From an uncultured Collinsella sp. (lineage in GTDB: Bacteria; Actinomycetota; Coriobacteriia; Coriobacteriales; Coriobacteriaceae): a stretch of 10,622 bases of DNA. Made by a program: the position numbers and the translations under genes. The stretch's first letter is position 1. Each line of letters starts with the position of its first letter. A model generated the notes under the pieces. The model was not told where the DNA came from. It saw only the letters and a program-made list of their open reading frames with translations, and searched no databases. Location: the NCBI GenBank assembly GCA_900555515.1, contig USLO01000053.1, positions 1 through 10,622 of the forward strand. The letters run 5' to 3'. Below are positions 1 to 5,345 of the stretch, piece after piece.

Positions 1-191
1 GCGAAGTCGAGCTTGGACTCGGCGGTATCGGCCAGCATGGTCATGGTGAAGATGTCCTCGATAATGGACTGCGTGATGTCGCGGATGTCGACGTTGGCCT
101 CGCCCAGGACGCGGGTGACGCCGGCGACGATGCCGGGGCGGTTCTTGCCAAGGACGGTGATGACGATACGGGAGGACGAGATCTCGGCCAT
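1..191 (-). CDS. ACT-domain regulatory protein (UPF0237 type), 3' end outside window
   Basis: The gene reads leftward from an ATG at 191-189 and runs off the window after 63 codons. The visible N-terminus carries the beginning of an ACT domain: a first beta strand (SRIVITVLGKNRPGIVAGV), then a helix with the R-V-L-G-E-A-N-V-D-I pattern and the second strand (MTMLADT). ACT domains bind amino acids or other small ligands. Stand-alone proteins of this UPF0237 type are about 90 aa long and are often encoded beside a PFL-like/UPF0210 protein, which would lie left of this window. A weak Shine-Dalgarno (AAAGGG, 203-198) supports the start. Product class is well supported; ligand and physiological role cannot be read here. 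Confidence 0.88.
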   Translation of the reverse strand, partial: MAEISSSRIVITVLGKNRPGIVAGVTRVLGEANVDIRDITQSIIEDIFTMTMLADTAESKLDF

Positions 192-372
192 GGGAAACCC
201 TTTCGCGTGGTTGCGGCGCGCGCGGGGCGCTCCGCTACGGTACAGTGTTCATCATTGTACCTGTCTGGCGCAAAAAAGGCGCGCTCGCTGCGGCGTTACA
301 TGCCTGCAACATGAGCGTAAGGGGGAAGGCCGTACGGGGAAGAGCCGTCTGGCGCGTGTCCGGCTCGTGTTG
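192..372. other. non-coding region between the ACT gene and the left repeat
   Basis: No credible protein is encoded here. The right part has pairing potential on the plus strand, for example GAGCCG (about 343) with CGGCTC (about 361). It leads into the direct repeat at 373 and may be the 5' part of a structured RNA whose 3' part is that repeat. This is speculative. Confidence 0.4.
254..259 (-). promoter_or_regulatory. possible -10 box for the ACT-domain gene
   Basis: On the minus strand this reads TACAAT, a good sigma70-type -10 hexamer, about 60 bases before the ACT-domain start codon. No convincing -35 hexamer sits 16-18 bases upstream, so this is only a candidate. Confidence 0.3.
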
Positions 373-436
373 GGTTGATTTCCGATCTCAGCCGAACACA
401 TTGAGCGGACAGGCCGTTCCCGCAGTCAGCCGAACG
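373..436. repeat. left direct repeat, candidate attL
   Basis: This copy matches 7586-7649 over 64 bases, with differences only at 410 (C versus A) and 430 (C versus T). The first 37 bases are identical. Inside the repeat CTCA (387-390) can pair with TGAG (402-405), extended by CCG/CGG across a two-base bulge, so the segment may be part of a folded RNA. It lies about 150 bases from the 3' end of the integrase remnant. No tRNA gene overlaps it, so the attachment target would not be a tRNA. Confidence 0.7.
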
Positions 437-587
437 CCTCCGACGGCTGATTCCGAACTGGAAGCGGAGGACATCCCCGCCCTTCGGTAGGGGATACCGC
501 TCCGCGGCGCATGCCGCGGGCGGCGCCCCTATCGGACCACCGTGACCTCAGTTGGGATGGGCCCAGCACTGCCGCGTACTCGGTGAG
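437..587. other. GC-rich non-coding left end of the element with several inverted repeats
   Basis: No gene is seen between the left repeat and the integrase stop codon. Three pairings are visible: CCTCCG (437-442) with CGGAGG (465-470); ATCCCC (473-478) with GGGGAT (490-495) around a TTC-type loop; and CCGCGGC (502-508) with GCCGCGG (513-519) around GCAT. None is followed by a T-run on either strand. They could be integrase arm sites or structures replacing the RNA 3' end interrupted by integration. Neither role is proven. Confidence 0.45.
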
Positions 588-1283
588 CTAGAGCCAACTG
601 TTCGTCTTCACGTCGCGTATGGCGATATTTCGGTCGTCCGGCTCGGTGATGCCGTAGCCGAACGCCTGGAGCGTCTCGATGGACTCCTGGCTCCTCTGTT
701 GGAACATGGGACCCGGATCGACCCTCGACCCGAGGTGCCCGCGCCAAAGGCACGGCGTGGCGCGCAGCATGTTATGGATTTTGGAGATGGGCTCGATGTC
801 GGCGTAGACGTTGAGCGTCGCCATGGCGTCCTTGTGGCCGAGGATCGACTGCAGCGCCTTGATGTCGCCGCCGTGGCGGATCCACTGCGTCGCGAAGGTG
901 TGGCGCAGGCCGTGGAACGTGATCAGCTCGTCGTTGGTGCCCATGAGGCCGTTGGTCTCCGAGAACGTCTTGAACGCCCTGCGGATATAGCTTGTCGTCG
1001 CGAAGGTCGCGCCCGGCTCCGACAGGATGTAGCAGTCCCCGATCTCGACCGCCCCGGTAAGGCCGCGCAAGCGCAGCTTTCCGCAGTCGATCTCGTGGGT
1101 CTCCTTCAGGAAGGGGAGTAGGCCGACCGGGTCGATGGGGATACCCCTGGCGTCATGGGTCTTGGTGTCCTTGATAAACGAACCCATTCCCTTCGCGTAC
1201 GCCACCGAGTGTCTGATCGAGATCAGGCCCGTCTCGAAATCCACATCGCACCACCGAAGGCCGCAGACCTCGCCGATTCGCAT
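588..1283 (-). pseudogene. tyrosine recombinase/integrase, catalytic domain only (N-terminus missing)
   Basis: The product would be a site-specific recombinase that cuts and rejoins DNA through a tyrosine. Numbered from the ATG at 1283, catalytic residues are R2 (MRIGEVCGLRW box), K41, H124 and R127 (HGLRHTFAT box), H150 (LGHKD) and nucleophile Y160 (NVYAD), so the active-site set looks complete. About 71 residues follow the tyrosine, longer than usual. What is missing is the N-terminal arm-binding and SAM-like core-binding region, roughly 150 residues or more in family members. In frame upstream the sequence still reads RAVVLALHTG before the ATG, which is normal integrase sequence. It is then cut by the TAG that ends the Xre gene at 1314-1316. 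No good ribosome binding site precedes 1283. I read it as a decapitated integrase, probably inactive; a reinitiated catalytic fragment is possible. Confidence 0.8.
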
Positions 1284-1313
1284 CCCCGTGTGCAGGGCGA
1301 GTACGACCGCCCT

Positions 1314-1565
1314 CTAATCCTCGGCGGACCAATCGAGTCCGAACTCCTTTCGGGCATCCTCTTCGCTCATGACTTCGAGAAGGTCTCCGGGTTGGCAACG
1401 AAGGGCGAGGCATAGCTGCTCGAGTGTGTTGAAGCGAATGCCGCGAATATGCCCTTTTTTAATACGGGACAGGTTCACGGGCGTGGTTCCAATCCTTTCG
1501 GCAAGTTCGTTCGAGGAAATCTTTCGCTCGGCCATGATCTTGTCGAGGCGAACAATTACGGGCAT
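1314..1565 (-). CDS. YozG-like Xre/Cro-CI family transcriptional regulator
   Basis: This is an 83-aa DNA-binding protein consisting almost entirely of one helix-turn-helix domain. The family pattern is clear: LDKIMAERKISSNELAERIG, then the recognition-helix region TPVNLSRIKKGHIRGIRF, then NTLEQLCLALRCQPGDLLE. It closely resembles small Xre regulators encoded next to DUF2975 membrane proteins in Firmicutes and Actinobacteria. The start is supported by AAGGAAA just upstream, in the nine-base gap after the DUF2975 stop, so the two genes form an operon. The C-terminal tail (SEEDARKEFGLDWSAED) is longer than in minimal relatives. Its TAG stop abuts integrase sequence in the same frame, suggesting a recombination junction. 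A palindrome at 2125-2143 is a candidate binding site. The regulator's ligand and targets are not known. Confidence 0.88.
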   Translation of the reverse strand: MPVIVRLDKIMAERKISSNELAERIGTTPVNLSRIKKGHIRGIRFNTLEQLCLALRCQPGDLLEVMSEEDARKEFGLDWSAED

Positions 1566-1574
1566 GGCGTTTCC

Positions 1575-2087
1575 TTACGCAATCTCGTCGGAGTCGAGGT
1601 ACAGCTCTCGGGCGTACAAGAAGAGCTGGGAAAGCATGAACAGGACGATGCCGAGAACCAGAGAGGTCCAATCGAATGATGAAGCGATCTCTTGGGCGCC
1701 GACGGCCCCCTCGCCGCCAAACATCGAAACGGAGGTTTTGAGTGAGCCGGCGTAGAGGCTGGTGGCAGCTTGAACACCGAAGAGAATGCCGAGCACCTTC
1801 AAGCATGTCGCAGACCCTTTCTTGAAGGGGTCTGCGCTCTTGATCGTCCACACGAGAACGGCGCTGAGGATGGTCGTAGCGATACCGATGACGGCAGGGA
1901 CCAATGTCGAGATCGCAAGGGCTGGATACGCGGGGGAGTCTGCAATTACAGGGTTGTCGAGCACTTCGATTGCTGGCTTTAAGGAGAACGCCACTTGTGC
2001 GATGGCGGTGGCGCAAAGGGTCGCAGAGGCTATCGCACATGCGATGCGGAAGGAATGAAGCCGGGGAGTGCGATTGTCGGAACTCAT
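1575..2087 (-). CDS. DUF2975-type four-helix membrane protein
   Basis: This is a 170-aa integral membrane protein with four hydrophobic segments at about residues 13-36, 56-82, 95-116 and 140-160. It ends in a short acidic tail (ELYLDSDEIA). Topology, the PFKKG-type loop after helix 2, and immediate coupling to a YozG-like Xre regulator all match the DUF2975 family. These proteins have no established biochemical activity; the recurrent pairing suggests that the membrane protein modulates the regulator or senses the envelope. The start codon is preceded by a strong GGAGGT at 2097-2092. It is divergent from the ABC transporter operon, so the pair is a natural candidate for controlling that operon. 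Family assignment is from sequence pattern and context, not a profile search. Confidence 0.75.
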   Translation of the reverse strand: MSSDNRTPRLHSFRIACAIASATLCATAIAQVAFSLKPAIEVLDNPVIADSPAYPALAISTLVPAVIGIATTILSAVLVWTIKSADPFKKGSATCLKVLGILFGVQAATSLYAGSLKTSVSMFGGEGAVGAQEIASSFDWTSLVLGIVLFMLSQLFLYARELYLDSDEIA

Positions 2088-2124
2088 AATAACCTCCGAA
2101 GAATTTAAAAAACTCAGGTTACTT

Positions 2125-2143
2125 TTTAACAGTTTATGTTAAA
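2125..2143. promoter_or_regulatory. 19-bp palindrome, candidate operator for the Xre regulator
   Basis: Two perfect 7-bp arms, TTTAACA and TGTTAAA, are separated by five bases. The site sits in the AT-rich divergent gap between the DUF2975-Xre operon and the ABC operon and covers the predicted -10 box of the former. Size, symmetry and position are typical for a dimeric Xre repressor operator. The plus-strand promoter of the ABC operon is probably also in 2100-2166, but I could not place it with confidence. Confidence 0.5.
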
Positions 2144-2159
2144 TTGACTTTGCCAGCAA
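2131..2159 (-). promoter_or_regulatory. candidate promoter of the DUF2975-Xre operon
   Basis: On the minus strand a -35 box TTGCTG (2159-2154) and a -10 box TAAACT (2136-2131) are separated by exactly 17 bases. The leader to the DUF2975 start codon would be about 35-40 bases and includes the GGAGGT ribosome binding site. The -10 box lies inside the palindrome at 2125-2143, which would suit repression. Confidence 0.5.
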
Positions 2160-2166
2160 GTAATAA

Positions 2167-2189
2167 GGGCCGAGCATTTTGTTCGGCCC
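2167..2189 (+). other. stem-loop in the leader of the ABC operon
   Basis: GGGCCGA (2167-2173) pairs perfectly with TCGGCCC (2183-2189) around a nine-base loop. No T-run follows on the plus strand, so it is not a classical terminator there. On the minus strand it is followed by TTATTA. It could be a leader structure affecting expression or mRNA stability of the transporter genes. Confidence 0.4.
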
Positions 2190-2222
2190 CTCTGTTCCGA
2201 CTGGATGAGGTTAAGGTTGGCG

Positions 2223-4445
2223 ATGAATATGCTCAAAATCTCGAAGGCGATCTTTAGGTCGCTTCTCTCCTCCAGGTCGCTCTGTGTTGTCGTTGTTGCG
2301 TTGATGGTTCTTTGTGCTCTGCCCGTCTTCAGGAGCGCGGCTGGCATCGACGGACGGGTCGAATACCTCGAGTCGGGAATAACCCGTGTTGAGCAGGAAT
2401 TGTCAGCATCCTATGCGGATGCGCTTGTGAATGCGGGGGAGGACGGTGTCTATACCTCTTCATCAAGCATGCCCGCGCTTCTGTACCCTCTTGCCGCGGG
2501 ACGTCTTATCTTGGCACCGCTCTCTTCCCTACTTCCGTTTCTGCAGATATCGGATGGAGAGTACACCTATTATGACGGATCGAAGGAGTACTTGCTATGG
2601 GTCGCAACGGCCGTTGCCGTCTCGTTCCTTGCCGCGCGTCTTAACAAACGTGAAAAGCTCATCATCCAGGCACCGATGGGCGAGCTGGGTAGACTTGTTG
2701 CATCGAGCGTATGGGCGAGTGTTTTTGCAATGCTTGCCGTCCTCGCCATCAATCTTCCAGGGATAATCGCCGCGCTTGTGAAGAATGGCCCGGGCTCGCC
2801 GTTCTATCCGATAGGCTACATTCAATATGCGACTCCGGTTATCAAACCGGCTTGGCTGGTGTTCGCGCAGACGGCCATCTTGCAATTCTTGGTGGCAGCG
2901 TTCATCTCGATTGTCGTTCACCTTGCCGTGAAGATTGCCAATAACCCTACGCTTGGAATCGTGTTCGTATGTGCCCTGATGGGGGTGACGATGGTTCCCG
3001 GGTATTACGGAAGATCCATCGCTTTACGTGAGTTCGCCCTGTTGAATCCCCTTACGTATGCGAACACTGAGTTGACCGTCGGCGCCTATAGCCCGTACCC
3101 GACAACGCAGATAGTGAATCTGCCTGGACTTTGCTTCGAGCGTGGCGCGATTGCCCTCGTATGCGCAATCGGGATCGAGGTGCTGGCAATTAGCCTGCTT
3201 TGCGTTGCTGGAAAGAGCGGCTGCGCGTGCCCGATATCCCCGATTTGTCTTGAGAGAGGTTCCTTCACTGCATCGAGAACGGCAACTCGTTCGAGCGCTT
3301 GTGCCTCCGCCGTTGCATACGTAAGAACGATGGGGAAACTGCTCCTGCGTTCTCCTACCCTCGCCGTATGCGCGATTGCAATGTCGACGACGATGCTGGC
3401 CCCGGCTCTGGTCGAGATGTTTCCTGACGCTGATAACGTTTCCGCTGTTCGGTATAGGGATGGGGAGCTCCGTTCAATAGATCGGTATCTAGAGCAGAAC
3501 GCTGCGAATATGGACGTCGAGGGCAAAGCGGCCCTGGAAGACATGCGGGATGCTCTTTCGGGTTTCGTGTACGCGCCTATGCCTGCGGAGGGGTTTCGAA
3601 GCCTTGCGACGTACGAGCGCGCTCGAGGTGAGCTGGGCGCGGCAGATGCGACTCTCCTGCAATCGATCGGAATCGAGCCGGAGACTCCTTCTCGTGCGGA
3701 GGCGCGCGCCCTTCTGCTTGAGTCGATCGCGAGCTTGCCGGACCCCAAGGTTTACGAGTTAAGTACGAAGATGCCCCCATTAATCCTCCTTTCGTATCTC
3801 CAGGCAGCGCTTCCCTCCTTATTTTTGCTGTTGCCCGTGGTTGTCACATCGCTCGCGTGCACCCACCTGCAGTGTCGTTCCCTTCTGGTTCTCCAGATCC
3901 CCGCAACAGCGCATGTGCGTTTTCTGACGGCTGTTGCGCTGGCTCTCCTGCTTGGCTTGGTGCTGCTTTTGGTGTCGATGGTTCCCGCTGTCGTTGTGTC
4001 CGTGATTAAGAACGGTGCGGGTGGATCGGAGTATCCCGTCGCTCTCATTCGGGCGGGAGCTTCGACAACGTCCATGGTGGGGGAGGCGGTGTTGTGCAGT
4101 ATTCCGTTGCTGGTCATGGCATACGGCGTGATTTCCGTCGTCGCTGCGTTGACAGCAGCGATTAGCCGCAACCCCGTTGTCACCGGAATGGCTTGCGCGG
4201 TTCTCTTGGTGTTGGGTTCGTTGAGCGCTCATGTTGAAAGCGTGGGCATGGGCGTCGCGCTGCTGGCTCCATTCGCCTCGTTTGATCCCGCTTCCCAGGT
4301 GGGGACGATTGGGTTCCTTGGGCGAGGGACGAACGCGATGCCTTTTGGAGAGGTCGTCGGCGCATCGGGCGCTCTGCTGGTGGTCTTGGGCGCCGTATCT
4401 CCGTTGATGGTGCGCCTGAGTGTTCCAAAGATCGAAAGGGGATGA
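2223..4445 (+). CDS. ABC transporter permease with two tandem ABC-2-like modules
   Basis: This is a polytopic membrane protein of about 740 aa made of two similar halves. Each has an N-terminal helix after a basic start, a long extracytoplasmic segment (about 85 residues in the first half, about 130 in the second), then four to five helices near the C-terminal side. Both halves carry the same motif: K-N-G-P-G-SPF-Y-P-I at residues 193-203 and K-N-G-A-G-GSE-Y-P-V at 602-612, counted from the upstream ATG at 2205. I prefer the ATG at 2223 because TTAAGG precedes it, whereas 2205 has no ribosome binding site. The stop overlaps the next start as ATGA, so translation with the ATPase is coupled. 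It resembles the large membrane components of bacteriocin or antimicrobial-peptide ABC systems; the exact family is unrecognised. Substrate is presumably the peptide encoded downstream, by inference. Confidence 0.8.
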   Translation: MNMLKISKAIFRSLLSSRSLCVVVVALMVLCALPVFRSAAGIDGRVEYLESGITRVEQELSASYADALVNAGEDGVYTSSSSMPALLYPLAAGRLILAPLSSLLPFLQISDGEYTYYDGSKEYLLWVATAVAVSFLAARLNKREKLIIQAPMGELGRLVASSVWASVFAMLAVLAINLPGIIAALVKNGPGSPFYPIGYIQYATPVIKPAWLVFAQTAILQFLVAAFISIVVHLAVKIANNPTLGIVFVCALMGVTMVPGYYGRSIALREFALLNPLTYANTELTVGAYSPYPTTQIVNLPGLCFERGAIALVCAIGIEVLAISLLCVAGKSGCACPISPICLERGSFTASRTATRSSACASAVAYVRTMGKLLLRSPTLAVCAIAMSTTMLAPALVEMFPDADNVSAVRYRDGELRSIDRYLEQNAANMDVEGKAALEDMRDALSGFVYAPMPAEGFRSLATYERARGELGAADATLLQSIGIEPETPSRAEARALLLESIASLPDPKVYELSTKMPPLILLSYLQAALPSLFLLLPVVVTSLACTHLQCRSLLVLQIPATAHVRFLTAVALALLLGLVLLLVSMVPAVVVSVIKNGAGGSEYPVALIRAGASTTSMVGEAVLCSIPLLVMAYGVISVVAALTAAISRNPVVTGMACAVLLVLGSLSAHVESVGMGVALLAPFASFDPASQVGTIGFLGRGTNAMPFGEVVGASGALLVVLGAVSPLMVRLSVPKIERG

Positions 4446-4519
4446 TCTCGATGATTGACCTTCAAACGCTGACGATCTCTTATAGGAAAGAAGGTGCTCG
4501 TAGATTCGGTGAACGCTGA
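4442..4519 (+). pseudogene. out-of-frame N-terminal segment of the ABC ATPase
   Basis: From the ATGs at 4442 and 4451 the frame reads MIDLQTLTISYRK, the expected first strand and A-loop tyrosine of an ABC ATPase, and then goes out of register and stops at 4517-4519. The matching continuation KVLVDSVNAEF is in the frame one base further on. An AAAGGGG (4435-4441) sits nine bases before 4451, and 4442-4445 gives an ATGA overlap with the permease stop, so this is the natural translation start. One extra base in AGGAAAGAAGG (4484-4494) explains the break. Confidence 0.7.
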
Positions 4520-5192
4520 GTTTGCCCCGGGTACGGTCTACGGTCTCGTCGCTCCGAACGGGCATGGAAAGACGACGTTGCTGCGTGCGATGGCAGGTTT
4601 GCCGGGTCCTCGCGTGGACGGGAGCATCGTTCTGGATGAGGTGCAGGGTACGGGTGCGAGAGAGGTCCGTTCTATGATCTTCTATGCACCTGGTGAGGGG
4701 ACGCTGCTGTATCCCGGATTGCGTGCGGAAGATCACCTCAAGATGGTTTGCGATATGTGGCCGCATGCTCGCGATATCGAAGAGATAGTGGAACAAACGC
4801 AGATAGGCGAGTTCGCGAAGATGAGGATCCGCACTCTGAGCCAGGGCATGAAGCAGCAGCTTACCCTGGCGATTGCGTATGCGACGGGCGCGCGGTACCT
4901 TCTATTAGATGAGCCCATGAACGCGCTCGACCCCAGCAGGGTGGACTTGCATTCCGAGATTCTCAGGAAGCTGGCCGATTCTGGTACGTGCATCATCATG
5001 TCATCCCACATCTTGGATTCGGTCGATAGGCTGTGCGATGAGATTCTGTTTTTGAAGGATGGGAGGCTCATTAGAAGCATTCCGCAAGATGATGCTGCGC
5101 CGAAGTCTCCTGGATCCCATTTCGCAAAGCCTGCCGGACGCGCCGAGGGTGCGCTAAGCACGTATCGGCGACTCTACGAAAAGGGCGGGTAG
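4494..5192 (+). CDS. ABC transporter ATP-binding protein, probably frameshifted at its N-terminus
   Basis: This is the ATPase subunit that powers the membrane modules. Counted from the GTG at 4494: Walker A APNGHGKTT at 20-28 with K26, signature LSQGM at 115-119, Walker B LLLDEP with D139 and E140, D-loop NALD, and H-loop H172. The closest pattern is the BcrA-type ATPases of antimicrobial-peptide efflux. Two features are unusual: the first P-loop position is Ala rather than Gly, and the Q-loop region reads FYAPGEGTLLYPGL with no glutamine at the usual place. Starting at GTG the protein lacks its first strand and A-loop tyrosine, which lie upstream in another frame from ATG 4451. So it is frameshifted, mis-sequenced, or made by +1 frameshifting. 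The C-terminus has a 35-residue Ala/Pro-rich tail before YRRLYEKGG. Confidence 0.85.
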   Translation: MLVDSVNAEFAPGTVYGLVAPNGHGKTTLLRAMAGLPGPRVDGSIVLDEVQGTGAREVRSMIFYAPGEGTLLYPGLRAEDHLKMVCDMWPHARDIEEIVEQTQIGEFAKMRIRTLSQGMKQQLTLAIAYATGARYLLLDEPMNALDPSRVDLHSEILRKLADSGTCIIMSSHILDSVDRLCDEILFLKDGRLIRSIPQDDAAPKSPGSHFAKPAGRAEGALSTYRRLYEKGG

Positions 5193-5194
5193 AA

Positions 5195-5326
5195 ATGCAA
5201 GTTAAAAATCTATGTGGCCAATGTGATACCGTTGAACCCGCATATCGATACCGCTCAGCCATTCGCCTCGCCCCCGTCGCACGTATCTTCATCCGGCCTG
5301 TTACTTTTAATCTAACAATTCTTTGA
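5195..5326 (+). CDS. possible 43-aa small ORF in the gap between the two ATPase genes
   Basis: An ATG two bases after the ATPase stop, preceded by GGGCGGG, opens a 43-codon frame ending in TGA at 5324-5326. The product would be basic and Cys-containing (CGQC at residues 7-10), with no signal peptide or membrane helix. It shares the five-residue string VEPAY with the mature secreted peptide encoded at 7162, which may be chance or a trace of a duplicated peptide gene. The 153-base gap holds nothing else recognisable. Coding status is uncertain. Confidence 0.22.
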   Translation: MQVKNLCGQCDTVEPAYRYRSAIRLAPVARIFIRPVTFNLTIL

Positions 5327-5345
5327 GGAACGTAGGTGCTTCTAA

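Noticed and set aside
373..436. tRNA or tmRNA gene as integration target
   Set aside because: No cloverleaf, T-loop consensus or CCA end can be found in either repeat or its flanks.
192..590. CRISPR array
   Set aside because: The inverted repeats here differ in sequence and spacing; there is no regular repeat-spacer pattern anywhere in the window.
552..1121. Plus-strand open frame over the integrase
   Set aside because: It is antisense to an integrase domain with all catalytic motifs, and the product has no recognisable features.
3819..4796. Minus-strand 325-codon frame over the permease and ATPase
   Set aside because: It is a shadow of the plus-strand genes, with His/Arg/Gln-rich composition and no domain or upstream signals.
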